A stretch of 59,757 bases of DNA from Betaproteobacteria bacterium (lineage in GTDB: Bacteria > Pseudomonadota > Gammaproteobacteria > Burkholderiales > SG8-39), in NCBI GenBank assembly GCA_009693235.1, contig SHXR01000021.1, forward strand, positions 1 through 59,757. Direction: 5' to 3'. Position numbers and translations under genes: made by a program. This document shows positions 21,902 to 30,636 of the stretch, piece after piece. A model generated the notes under the pieces. That model made no database searches. It had not been told where the DNA came from and worked only from the letters and a program-made list of their open reading frames with translations. Within the stretch, counting starts at the first letter, position 1, and every line of letters begins with the position of its first letter.

Positions 21902-22915
21902 TTACATGCCTTGCCGCAATGGCAAGTTAAGCAATAGGTTCTGTGGCTTCATGCGGACCAGATGTTGATCGTTCATCGCGAGGGCAAGATACACCGGACG
22001 CCCCCCGACTTCCGGTCGAGTGAGCCGCGCGTCCTCGAACTCTAACCGGAACAGGCAAAGCAAGCGGCGCAAGTCGCCCTGGTCTACCGCCTCGCCCCGC
22101 CACATGGCATTCAAAATCGTCGTCGCGTCAGCATCCAAGCCGACATGCCAGACCCATCGCTCATCCTCGATCTGCCGGAGCGGGCGAATGCGCACCACAA
22201 GCTTCAACAGGTGGCCGATCCACTGCTCCATGACCCGCGCCAGGGCATCGAGCGACGCCCGTCCGTAATTGAGGCTGATGACAAAATCATGGCGCTGATC
22301 GCGCGGCCAATATGCCGCCGCGTTGTCGCGATCGAGCACCTCGAGATTGACCGAACGCACCGGCGTTTGCGCCTCAACGATCAACCGGCCGAGGCTCCCG
22401 TACGCACTACCGCTCACATGGTGGGACACCGTTTCGTCATCGGCCGCCATGATCGCGCCGTCGTCCAAATGAATTTTCTGCTCGCGAAACAACAATTCGC
22501 CGGCACGGGCGAGCAGACCGTCGTCCGTCCCGTCAAGGACATTGCGCAGCATGATCTGCGCGAGTTGATCGAGAAACAACGGCGGCACGGTGATCCGCGC
22601 GTCGCGAAAGATATCGAGATAGCAGCGCTCCACCGATCCTGCCAAGAGCAGGCGTCGCCTGAAATCGAGCACGACCTCATAGTTGAACCGGACATCGGCA
22701 TCCTCGATGCCTGCCAGCACCGCGGGCGCAATGTCTCGCCGTGGGTCATCGAGTAGCGCATCATGCAGCGCGCGTTCATTGGGCCCGGATTCCTCGACCG
22801 GGCGCATCTCCGGACGCAAGAAATAGGCGCGCAGGAAGTCATCGGTCGGTGCGAGCAGCCCGTCGCTGCGTCGCTCCAGTAAATGGAACCCCGAATTTCT
22901 CCAAAAATCAGGCAT
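21902..22915 (-). CDS. DUF6352 family protein, function unknown
   Basis: A 337-aa soluble protein with no signal peptide or transmembrane segment. The opening MPDFWRNSGFHLLERRSDG and the regular mix of Asp/Arg-rich helices match, from memory, a Burkholderiales family listed as DUF6352; I cannot confirm this by search. Visible segments include SVNLEVLDRDNAAAYWPRDQ and a C-terminal MNDQHLVRMKPQNLLLNLPL. It lies 21 bp upstream of the glycosylase and probably shares its transcript. No catalytic motif is recognisable. Confidence 0.8.
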   Translation of the reverse strand: MPDFWRNSGFHLLERRSDGLLAPTDDFLRAYFLRPEMRPVEESGPNERALHDALLDDPRRDIAPAVLAGIEDADVRFNYEVVLDFRRRLLLAGSVERCYLDIFRDARITVPPLFLDQLAQIMLRNVLDGTDDGLLARAGELLFREQKIHLDDGAIMAADDETVSHHVSGSAYGSLGRLIVEAQTPVRSVNLEVLDRDNAAAYWPRDQRHDFVISLNYGRASLDALARVMEQWIGHLLKLVVRIRPLRQIEDERWVWHVGLDADATTILNAMWRGEAVDQGDLRRLLCLFRLEFEDARLTRPEVGGRPVYLALAMNDQHLVRMKPQNLLLNLPLRQGM

Positions 22916-22972
22916 CGCGGATCGCGATTGGTAGGCGGGCTGGTGTTATCGAGAATAAATTAGGCAATCATT

Positions 22973-22993
22973 GAACAAGGGGGCTCGCCCCCT
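22973..22993 (-). terminator. Probable intrinsic terminator after ybbN
   Basis: On the minus strand a GC-rich stem AGGGGGC/GCCCCCT (22978-22984 with 22987-22993) is followed by TTGTTC. The stem is strong but the U tract is short, so termination may be partial. It lies between ybbN and the DUF6352 gene. Confidence 0.5.
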
Positions 22994-23013
22994 CGTAACT
23001 CCCTGAAAAATAT

Positions 23014-23053
23014 GGGCACGCTGATTGCGCGAGATAGCTTAATCAGCGTTTCC
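23014..23053. repeat. Dispersed 40-bp palindromic repeat, copy A
   Basis: Forty bases ending directly at the ybbN stop codon. The ends form a 9-bp inverted repeat, ACGCTGATT (23018-23026) and AATCAGCGT (23041-23049), around a 14-base loop. Its reverse complement matches copy B at 37360-37399 at 37 of 40 positions, counted by eye. Both copies sit in the gap right after a minus-strand gene, like REP-type elements. Confidence 0.75.
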
Positions 23054-23908
23054 TTAGTTGAGTTCGGCAGCGAGCAATCTACGAAACCTGGTCACCAAGT
23101 CCACCTTATCGGCGGTGAGACTGAACACGCGAAGCATTGCTTTGCGCGCCTGATCGCGTGCTTCACCGCGCGTTGCGCGGACCACCGCTATCAACTCTTC
23201 CAGCGCACTCTCGAATTGACCTTCGGCGATCAAGCGCTCGGCGAGCGCAAACCGATGCGCCGGATTGTTCGGTTCCCGCTCCAACCGGGCGGCCAATTCA
23301 CCCAGATCAGGCAAATCCTTGCCGCGGCGCCAGTATTCGATCTTCGTCGCGAGTTGGTGGACGCGATCGTTCTTCTCGTGCTCCGGCATGGCGCTGATGA
23401 GTACCTCAGCTTCGGCATACGCCTGTCGCGCTGCCAGCAGCTCAGCGAGATCGATACACGCTGGATTGAGCGCAGGCTCCACCCGCAAAGCTTCCTGTAA
23501 GTTGGCTTCGGCGGACTCAAACTCGCCCGTCGCAACGAGCTTGCGGGCTGCGCGTCGCAGCAACTCCCCCGCCGATGGCACGAGCTTCGCGATGAATGCA
23601 CGCACCTCGGCCTCCGGTTGCGCGCCGGTGAATTCATCGGCGACCACCCCGTCCACAAACGCCTTCACATTGGGAATGCCGCGGATGCCATACTGGCTGG
23701 CAATCTCCTGATTCTCATCGGTATTGAGTTTGGCGAGCCGAATCCGCCCGTCATATTCGAGGGCGAGTTTTTCAAGGATTGGCTTCAATGCGCGGCATGG
23801 ACCGCACCATGGCGCCCAGAAGTCGACAAGGACGGGCACGGTCGATGACGCGGCGATGACGTCGGCGCCAAAGTTTGCTGCACTGGTATCTATGATCGAG
23901 GGGGACAC
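23054..23908 (-). CDS. ybbN: Thioredoxin-domain co-chaperone YbbN (CnoX-like)
   Basis: Fusion of an N-terminal thioredoxin domain and C-terminal TPR repeats, the arrangement of YbbN/CnoX chaperedoxins that protect proteins and pass them to GroEL or DnaK. The redox motif WAPWCGPCR is intact (E. coli CnoX has lost the equivalent cysteine pair). TPR helices follow from about residue 130 (FESAEANLQEALRVEPALNP). I chose GTG 23908, giving VSPSIIDTSAANF and 284 aa; the frame also opens at TTG 23941. TACAAC lies nine bases upstream of the GTG and there is no Shine-Dalgarno, so the mRNA may be nearly leaderless. Confidence 0.88.
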   Translation of the reverse strand: MSPSIIDTSAANFGADVIAASSTVPVLVDFWAPWCGPCRALKPILEKLALEYDGRIRLAKLNTDENQEIASQYGIRGIPNVKAFVDGVVADEFTGAQPEAEVRAFIAKLVPSAGELLRRAARKLVATGEFESAEANLQEALRVEPALNPACIDLAELLAARQAYAEAEVLISAMPEHEKNDRVHQLATKIEYWRRGKDLPDLGELAARLEREPNNPAHRFALAERLIAEGQFESALEELIAVVRATRGEARDQARKAMLRVFSLTADKVDLVTRFRRLLAAELN

Positions 23909-24021
23909 GGCAATCGGGTTGTAATCAATCGAAGACCACAAATGTGCAACGTTAGCACGCCGATTACAACTGGCAATTGCGATGACCCGCTCATCGACGG
24001 CTGGTCCGAGGCCCCAGAGTT

Positions 24022-24097
24022 CGGAAAAAAGAAAAGCGGCCCAACGGGCCGCCTTAAATAACTTTCACCCCAAAGGAGGAGGAAAAAAGGTGAAAGT
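24022..24097 (-). ncRNA. Candidate small RNA with anti-Shine-Dalgarno loop
   Basis: Read on the minus strand, a perfect 9-bp stem ACTTTCACC/GGTGAAAGT (24097-24061) encloses a 19-base pyrimidine-rich loop containing TTTCCTCCTCCTTT, which repeats the CCUCC and CCUCCUUU sequence of the 16S rRNA 3' end. Eight bases later comes an intrinsic terminator. The two-hairpin layout and an unpaired CU-rich loop are what anti-SD small RNAs look like (for example the alphaproteobacterial cuckoo RNAs). The 5' end is not defined; it could be the 3' part of a longer transcript. Caution: on the plus strand the same loop reads as a strong GGAGGAGG ribosome-binding site seven bases before a GTG. Confidence 0.55.
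24025..24052 (-). terminator. Intrinsic terminator, minus strand
   Basis: Seven-base stem GCGGCCC/GGGCCGC with a three-base loop (24036-24052) followed on the minus strand by TTTTCTTTTTT. It is the best intrinsic terminator in the window. It is oriented to end transcripts coming from 24.1-24.6 kb, not those of ybbN, whose start lies further downstream. Confidence 0.85.
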
Positions 24098-24151
24098 CCC
24101 ACTCCTCTCAGCAATGGATGTGCCATTAGTCGGTTCTATAACGCCGCACAG

Positions 24152-24373
24152 TTACCGCTCTGTGAACTGCAGCACGAATGGCGGCCGGAAGGTGACATTC
24201 GTCACGGTGCCAATTTGGCGGCAAATTTCGCGTTGGCCAATGCCACCATACAGCCGATGGGATTTCATCGGATCGGCGATGGATAGCGGGAATCGCTCAA
24301 AGAACCGGCAAGTCGGGCGCCGGCCCCACGCGGGTTGTCCGAAAATTGACACACTATTGATGTTTTTCGACAT
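24152..24373 (-). CDS. Doubtful small ORF (73 aa) in the ybbN-DUF4126 gap
   Basis: An ATG at 24373 opens MSKNINSVSIFGQPAWGRR and ends ...FRPPFVLQFTER. AGGCG lies about ten bases upstream, a weak ribosome-binding site. I do not recognise the protein. A competing plus-strand frame (GTG 24090 to 24419, 109 aa) covers the same DNA and has the better ribosome-binding site. At most one is likely to be coding. The rest of 23,909-24,610 shows the candidate small RNA, its terminator and the AT-rich dyad but no other gene. Confidence 0.25.
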   Translation of the reverse strand: MSKNINSVSIFGQPAWGRRPTCRFFERFPLSIADPMKSHRLYGGIGQREICRQIGTVTNVTFRPPFVLQFTER

Positions 24374-24413
24374 TGCGGCAGAAACTCGCCTCAGACCGGC
24401 CAATCATCGATTC

Positions 24414-24441
24414 GATTGATAGAATTCTTATTCTATTAATC
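24414..24441. promoter_or_regulatory. AT-rich 12-bp dyad, operator-like
   Basis: GATTGATAGAAT (24414-24425), a four-base spacer, then ATTCTATTAATC (24430-24441): an inverted repeat with one G/T exception. It lies in the lowest-GC stretch of the window, which continues to about 24465 with TATA-like sequence, about 170 bp upstream of the DUF4126 gene. A regulator-binding site or promoter region is plausible. Confidence 0.45.
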
Positions 24442-24610
24442 ATATATTTACTAAACTATCGCCAGCCGCAACAAGCGCGAGTACCGGCTGCGAAGGAAAT
24501 TTCCATATGTCATTTTATGGACAGATACCTGAGAAGATGCACGCGAGGCTCACCGCACTGAAGTGCGCCCGCCCCCATCCTCATCGCCGGTACGACCGAA
24601 GAATCGAATC

Positions 24611-25225
24611 ATGGAATTGATTCAATCGATTGGACTTGCCGCAGGTCTCGCCTGGGCCAGTGGCTTTCGCCTCTATGTCGCGCTATTTCTGACCGGCGTA
24701 CTCGCCCATTTTGGGTTGCTCGAATTGCCGGCGTCGCTGGCATTGCTCACCCATCCGGTCGTGCTGGCAGCGTCTGGGACCATGCTGGTCGCGGAATTTC
24801 TCGCCGACAAAATCCCGGGATTTGATTCGCTGTGGGATGCCGTCCATACCTTCATTCGCATTCCCGCAGGCGCCATCCTCGCCGCCGGCTCATTAGGCTC
24901 TATGGATCCCGCCTACATCGCGGCAGCGGCCATCCTTGGCGGCGTCATCGCCTCCACCAGCCATGCCACCAAGGCGGGCAGCCGCGCATTGATCAACACT
25001 TCGCCAGAGCCGTTTTCGAATTGGGCGGCTTCGCTCACAGAGGACCTCCTCGCGCCGGCTGGCCTCGCGATCGCGTTCAAATTTCCGCTGCTATTCCTCG
25101 CTCTGCTGGCTGTGTTTCTCGTTGTGGCTATGTTCTTGATCCGCTTTCTCGTGAAGTCGTTGCGGGCGCTCCTTGGCAGACTCGGTCGCACACCCACCGC
25201 GGCATCAAGCCGCCCTCCCCCATAA
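24611..25225 (+). CDS. DUF4126 family membrane protein
   Basis: A 204-aa hydrophobic protein with about four to five transmembrane helices (first at ELIQSIGLAAGLAWASGF, last near LLFLALLAVFLVVAMFLIRF). The motifs ASGFRLY, VWDA-like (LWDAVHTFIRIPAGA) and ATKAGSRALINTSPEPFSN match the DUF4126 family of unknown function. ATG 24611 is chosen because the upstream codons are Pro/Ser-rich and unconserved. Its last 21 bases overlap the recD end in convergent orientation. Confidence 0.88.
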   Translation: MELIQSIGLAAGLAWASGFRLYVALFLTGVLAHFGLLELPASLALLTHPVVLAASGTMLVAEFLADKIPGFDSLWDAVHTFIRIPAGAILAAGSLGSMDPAYIAAAAILGGVIASTSHATKAGSRALINTSPEPFSNWAASLTEDLLAPAGLAIAFKFPLLFLALLAVFLVVAMFLIRFLVKSLRALLGRLGRTPTAASSRPPP

Positions 25226-27025
25226 TTTCGCGGCCAGGCCAGACGTCCTTTGTTGCGGCGACAGGGCGCCCCGCACAAAGGCTTCGGCATCCCCTACGAC
25301 ACGCACCGTGTTACGGGCCCGGGTCACCGCCGTATAGAGCAGTTCTCGTGTGAGAAGCGGGGACCGGTCGCCGGGCAGCACGATGAGGACATGCACGAAT
25401 TCCGAACCCTGACTCTGATGTACCGTGATGGCAAAGGCGCTTTCGCATTCGGCGACCCGGCTCGGTGCCAAGCCGTTGGCACGCGTCGTATCGCCCTCGA
25501 AAAAGACCCGCAACGCGCCACCACCGGCCGGATCGGGCAAGACAATGCCAAGATCACCGTTAAAGAGATCGAGGCCGTAGTCGTTACGACGCATCATGAT
25601 CGCGCGGCCCGGATACCACTCCCGGGAACTGCCAATCGCGTTGGGCAGCAACGGCCGGAGCAGTGCCTCTACGCGCCGATTCAATTCTTCGACGCCTGCC
25701 ATGCCCTTGCGATGCACACAGAGGATTCGCAATCGATGGAACGCTGCAAACACCATGGCAAGTGGGCGCGCCGCGCGAACGGCTTCGACATAGTCGGCAA
25801 AACCATGAAGAATTGCCGCATCAAGCTGTGTGGCTGTGTGTCCGCGCGAGGGCGATGGCGCCAGCAACGCGAGATGTTGCCGGATGCCACCTTCGTCGCC
25901 GGCAAGAATCGCTTGGGACAGCGCACCGACGACGCCCGTGTTATCGAAGCGATGGGAGCGCACCAGCGCAACGCGCGCATCGGCCAACGCGCTATCGTGA
26001 TCGCCAACCGGAAGCGTCATGGCCGCCGTTTGCTGCATCTGTTCCGCAAACCCCCTGCGATATCCGCGCGGACCGGCCATCAGACTGGCCATCACCGCAC
26101 CGGCTTCCACCGACGCAAGCTGATGGTGATCGCCCAGCAGAATTAGGCGAGCATGGGGCGGTAACGCACGCACCAGCTTGGTCATCAGCGGCAGATCGAC
26201 CATCGAAGCCTCATCGACCAACAAACAATCGACCGGCAGCGGCGATTTATGGTCATGACGAAACCGCACTGAATTGCGGATCGGCCCGAGCAGACGATGA
26301 ATAGTCTGGCCGGCGGTTGGCAGCAGTTGGGCGACCGAATCGGCAATGTTCAAGCGGGCCCGCGCGTCGTGCATGGCGGCTTCAAGACGCAGCGCCGCCT
26401 TGCCGGTCGGCGCCGCCATGGCAATGCGCATGGGCGCTGCCGACAACTCAGCGAGCATCGCGAGAATGCAGACAGCCGCCGTGGTCTTGCCGGTGCCAGG
26501 ACCACCGGTAATGACACAAAAGCGCTTGGTCAGCGCGATCGCCGCGGCGATGCGCTGCTCGTCTTGCATCGGCGCCGTCGCATCGAATGGAAACCAACGA
26601 TTCAACGCGTCAAGGACACGCTCGGGAGTGGCGACCGGCGCGACATCGTCCATGCCACGTTCGAGCCACGCATCGGCCAAGCTGCGCTCATAGTGCCAAT
26701 ACCGATAGAAATAGAGTTGATCGGCCTCGTCGAGGACGAGCGGACCGTATTCGCCCGAGCGCACCACGATGCCGCTTTCCCGCAACGCAGCGCGCCACGC
26801 ATCGACCGCAGGCAGTGGCTGCTGCCACTCGCCGGTAATGCGCGCATGGGCCGCCCCGAGATCGACACAGACGTTACCGGCGCTAGTCGCCTCGCTCACT
26901 GCGACCGCGGCAAGCGCCACCCATTCTCCATACGCGCCCGCCATGCGCGCCAGGCGATCACCAAGTTCGGCGGCGAATGGACCGATCTTGTTCGAGGCGA
27001 GCAGCCGATCTACGCCTGCCATCAC
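25205..27025 (-). CDS. recD: Exodeoxyribonuclease V subunit alpha
   Basis: 5'-3' helicase motor of RecBCD, 606 aa, the normal size. The N-terminal domain (about 1-140) is followed by Walker A GGPGTGKTT, Walker B LLVDEASMVDL and GDHHQLASVEAG. The C-terminal motif VHQSQGSEF and YTAVTRARNTVRVVG are SF1B signatures. Its ATG overlaps the recB stop by four bases (ATGA), so it is coupled to recB. It is the last gene of a recC-recB-recD operon, an order common outside the enterics. Confidence 0.97.
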   Translation of the reverse strand: MMAGVDRLLASNKIGPFAAELGDRLARMAGAYGEWVALAAVAVSEATSAGNVCVDLGAAHARITGEWQQPLPAVDAWRAALRESGIVVRSGEYGPLVLDEADQLYFYRYWHYERSLADAWLERGMDDVAPVATPERVLDALNRWFPFDATAPMQDEQRIAAAIALTKRFCVITGGPGTGKTTAAVCILAMLAELSAAPMRIAMAAPTGKAALRLEAAMHDARARLNIADSVAQLLPTAGQTIHRLLGPIRNSVRFRHDHKSPLPVDCLLVDEASMVDLPLMTKLVRALPPHARLILLGDHHQLASVEAGAVMASLMAGPRGYRRGFAEQMQQTAAMTLPVGDHDSALADARVALVRSHRFDNTGVVGALSQAILAGDEGGIRQHLALLAPSPSRGHTATQLDAAILHGFADYVEAVRAARPLAMVFAAFHRLRILCVHRKGMAGVEELNRRVEALLRPLLPNAIGSSREWYPGRAIMMRRNDYGLDLFNGDLGIVLPDPAGGGALRVFFEGDTTRANGLAPSRVAECESAFAITVHQSQGSEFVHVLIVLPGDRSPLLTRELLYTAVTRARNTVRVVGDAEAFVRGALSPQQRTSGLAAKLWGRAA

Positions 27026-30000
27026 GATGAGACCGCCCCGCCGAGCGCACGGAGCGCTGTGACGACACAGAGCGACGGGCGACTGAAATAGACGCCTGTT
27101 TGCGCACCACGTTCGCGCCGCAAGCCACGCAAATAGAGGTAGTAGACACCGCCATAATGACGCTCGTAGTCATACCCCGCCACCCGAGCCGCAAGATAGC
27201 GATCGACCGCCAACGTATAGAGCAGATACTGCAAGTCGTAACATTCGGTGGCGATATTGGCGGCCAATGCAGGACTCGCATAGTCAGCAATCGCTGCACC
27301 GAGCCAGTTTGATTTGTAGTCGGCCACAAAAAATCGCCCCTCGTGTTCAAACACGAGATCGATGAACCCTTTCATGTAGCCCTTTGCAAGGACTCTCGGG
27401 ATGGCCGCAAGCACCACCGCGGGCAAACCCTCGATGGACCGGTGCAAGGTGATGATCCGCTCCAACGCGCCGGAACGATCGCCTTCGAGCGGATACCAGA
27501 ACTCCATCTCGGTCAGACGCGCAGCGACCGGAATCCCGCCCAGTGACAACGCCGATTGCGCATCCAGCGGGGTGGTCATCACATGATCCAACATGCGCAC
27601 GACCGTGTCACGCCAACGTGCCGGCAAGCCGAATTCATCGATCGCTCGCTCCGCCATGCCAGGCCATGCTTGGCGATCCTCCGGCGCCCCGATCAAGACG
27701 CGCTCAAGCACGGCATGTAAGCAACTGCCGGCCTTCGCCCCACGGGGGAATGCCACGATGTCATCTTCCGGCACCCGCTCATCTTGCGGCTGTGGGGCGA
27801 GCAGACCGTCATGCTCAAGAATGTCGATCTCAGCATTGCTCATCAGCCCGGAAAAACTGGAGGTCCGCCGCGCCGTTGGAATCGCATGATTAAAGGGGAC
27901 AGCGCGGCCAAGCGGGCGTAGCGAGGCTTCGAGCGTGGGGTCGGATGCGGCCGGGTCGGGGATCTCGAGCACCGCCATCCCGCCGTTCGCTTGCCTTGCA
28001 AGCGCTTGCACTTCCTCTTGAAAGCCTTCCGCGGACAACGTCTTCAAGCGCGTGAGCAGCGTCTGGCGGGCCGCGGCCAAGTCCGCACCCGGCTGCTCCG
28101 GACCATGCAACAGCCACGCCAGCGCACTCGACCCGCATTCCTTCAGGGCGCCCCACACCACATAGCAACGAACCTTGGCACGGGTGAGCGCTACATAGGC
28201 GATACGAATGCGTTCCGCCAAGACCTCGGTATCCGCGATCGCGCGATGTGCGTCGATATCGGGCGAGCCGAAATCGATGACCGGTGCGCGTTGTAGGGAC
28301 TCATCATGAAATCGCACCGGCGGGGTCCGGACGGCACTCGTCTGACCATCCCATAGAAACGGACAGAACACGATCGGAAATTCGAGCCCTTTGGCACGAT
28401 GAATCGTCATGATGCGCACCAATGCTGCATCGGTTTCCAGTCGCAACTGCTCCTCGTCATTGGCCAACTCCTCTTGCCCGATGCCGCGATGCAAGGCACG
28501 CAACACGCCTGCAATATCGAGATGCTCTGAACGTTGCAGCCGATGCAGCAGCTCCGCCAACTGCTGATAGTTGCTCATGGCGCGCTCACCGCCTGGTGCA
28601 CCCAGCATTCTTGCCGAAAGCGATGTGGTGGCGACGATCTCCCTGAATACCCGCACGCAGCCGGCGGCTTCCATCAGCGCACGGTAGTGCTGAAAGCGCG
28701 CGAGGATGGCCTCCCAATCGCCGGGACGTTGGGCGAATTGAGCAAAGTCCGTCAGTGTCATGCCAAACAGCGAGGTGGCCAGCGCACCGCGGATCAGGCG
28801 CTCGTCGCGGGGCGCAACGAGTGCCGCCAGCAGTTGCGCGAAATCGCTCGCCTCGGGGGTCTGAAAGATGCTTCGCTCATTGAAGGTGACGCTTGCGATA
28901 TTGCGTTCCGTCAGTGCGGCGCGCACGATTTCGCCCTCGCTATGCCGGCCCACCAGCACCGCGATATCGCGCCCGCTCACGGTTCGACTCGTCCCGGCCG
29001 TCTGCATGGACGCAGGCGCGCCCCCGGTGGCGCCCAGCAAACGCGCGATTTCCGCTGCGACCGATGCGGCAATCTGCGAGCGCGATGCCCCCTTGTGCGC
29101 CGGTTTGCCGGGTGCACCCGGCACCAGCCACATGACGAAGGGCGGCAGACCGTCTTGCGCGTCGAACACCGGACCATCGTCGGGTGGGCGCAACGCCGGC
29201 TTGAAGGCGATCTCGGGCAGCAAAAACCGCCCCGCGCCGCGACCACACACCGCATTTATGGCATCGAGGAGTGGCCCGCTGGAGCGCCGATTGACGGTGA
29301 GATCAAACGTATGGGTCGCACTACTGCGCGCGCGCAAATAAGCAAACACATCCGCGCCACGAAACCCATAGATCGCTTGTTTTGGATCACCCACCAGCAC
29401 CGTCGTACCGCCGGTATCCTGAAAGAGCTGCCGCAGAATCGCGTACTGGACTTCATCGGTGTCTTGAAATTCATCGATGAGCGCCACGCCATAGCAGGCC
29501 GCCACCCCGGTCGCGAATGCCGCAGCGCGGTCCGATGCTAGCGCCGCATGGACACGGGTCAGCATGTCATCATAGGACTGCCAACCTTCATCAAGCTTTC
29601 TCTTGGCCACCTCGGCGCTGCCTTCGATCGCAAAGCGCGCCACCATCCGGTACCAATACGACAAACTGGCGTTTCGCACTTCGGCCAGTATCGGCATCAG
29701 CTGATCGACCGCGGCGAACAATGCGTGACGGGGCGCCGTTTTGCCCTTATTCACCGCGCCGTCGATGCGGGTCTTGGCAAAGTTTTCCAACTTCGTCGGA
29801 TGATCGAGCGGCGCTTCGTCATGGCCAAAATAGCGATCGAGTTCATCACACCAACAGGGCACCGATTGCTTGGGATACCGAGTGCCGTTTAAGGCGCCGG
29901 AAAGCAGCAATTCCTCGATGTGTGCACGCTCACCCGACCAAAGTTTCGCTGCATGTAGGTAAGCCTCTACCAGTCGCGCACCAAGCGCGTCAAGATCGAT

Positions 30001-30636
30001 CGCATCGGGTTGCAGCACCGCCACCATAGGTGCGCCCATCGCCGGCCGCGCGGCTTTCACCAGACTCTCCGGATCACGCCCCTTCGCCACCAGCAACCGC
30101 GCCGCAAACGAGCTGGCCTGGCCGATCATCCGCCGCCAGAAATCCCGCGCCACCGCATTCACCACGCTCGTCTGGTTGGCCCGCACCTCCGCTTCGAGTG
30201 GGGCGCCGCTGACAAACGCATGCTCCATCAACACCCGCTGACAAAACCCGTGAATCGTATGGATCGCGGCCTCATCGAAAGTTTCCACCGCAAGGCGAAT
30301 GCGTGCCAGCGCTTGCGGACGATCCATCGGCTCGATGCGCGCCACCAGTAAATCGATGAGCGGATCACCTGGCTGCGCCGCGGTTGTTGCACCGGCCAAG
30401 GCGTCACGCAGCAGCATGAGCTGATGCCGAATGCGTTCCTTTAATTCGGCGGTCGCCGCATTGGTAAATGTGACGACGAGAATGGCGCGTGGCGCGATGC
30501 CGCGCTCCAAGAGCAAACGTAGATAAAGCCCGACGATCGTCCAGGTCTTGCCGGTTCCGGCGCTCGCTTCGATGAGACTGGTGCCATCGAGGGGCGTGCG
30601 CAACGCCGGATGGCTGTTCAAAAGATCGTGACTCAT
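27022..30636 (-). CDS. recB: Exodeoxyribonuclease V subunit beta
   Basis: 3'-5' helicase and nuclease of RecBCD, 1204 aa. Walker A is EASAGTGKTWTIVG near residue 26; UvrD-type motifs follow (FTNAATAELKERI, LIDEFQDTD, GDPKQAIYGFRG, MTIHRAKGLEFP). The C-terminal nuclease contains GSCLHAVLERV and the metal-site FFVADYKSNWLG, so cleavage activity should be retained. Start ATG 30636 (MSHDLLNSHPALRTPL) overlaps the recC stop as ATGA; the frame is open ten codons further upstream but inside recC. Confidence 0.97.
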   Translation of the reverse strand: MSHDLLNSHPALRTPLDGTSLIEASAGTGKTWTIVGLYLRLLLERGIAPRAILVVTFTNAATAELKERIRHQLMLLRDALAGATTAAQPGDPLIDLLVARIEPMDRPQALARIRLAVETFDEAAIHTIHGFCQRVLMEHAFVSGAPLEAEVRANQTSVVNAVARDFWRRMIGQASSFAARLLVAKGRDPESLVKAARPAMGAPMVAVLQPDAIDLDALGARLVEAYLHAAKLWSGERAHIEELLLSGALNGTRYPKQSVPCWCDELDRYFGHDEAPLDHPTKLENFAKTRIDGAVNKGKTAPRHALFAAVDQLMPILAEVRNASLSYWYRMVARFAIEGSAEVAKRKLDEGWQSYDDMLTRVHAALASDRAAAFATGVAACYGVALIDEFQDTDEVQYAILRQLFQDTGGTTVLVGDPKQAIYGFRGADVFAYLRARSSATHTFDLTVNRRSSGPLLDAINAVCGRGAGRFLLPEIAFKPALRPPDDGPVFDAQDGLPPFVMWLVPGAPGKPAHKGASRSQIAASVAAEIARLLGATGGAPASMQTAGTSRTVSGRDIAVLVGRHSEGEIVRAALTERNIASVTFNERSIFQTPEASDFAQLLAALVAPRDERLIRGALATSLFGMTLTDFAQFAQRPGDWEAILARFQHYRALMEAAGCVRVFREIVATTSLSARMLGAPGGERAMSNYQQLAELLHRLQRSEHLDIAGVLRALHRGIGQEELANDEEQLRLETDAALVRIMTIHRAKGLEFPIVFCPFLWDGQTSAVRTPPVRFHDESLQRAPVIDFGSPDIDAHRAIADTEVLAERIRIAYVALTRAKVRCYVVWGALKECGSSALAWLLHGPEQPGADLAAARQTLLTRLKTLSAEGFQEEVQALARQANGGMAVLEIPDPAASDPTLEASLRPLGRAVPFNHAIPTARRTSSFSGLMSNAEIDILEHDGLLAPQPQDERVPEDDIVAFPRGAKAGSCLHAVLERVLIGAPEDRQAWPGMAERAIDEFGLPARWRDTVVRMLDHVMTTPLDAQSALSLGGIPVAARLTEMEFWYPLEGDRSGALERIITLHRSIEGLPAVVLAAIPRVLAKGYMKGFIDLVFEHEGRFFVADYKSNWLGAAIADYASPALAANIATECYDLQYLLYTLAVDRYLAARVAGYDYERHYGGVYYLYLRGLRRERGAQTGVYFSRPSLCVVTALRALGGAVSS

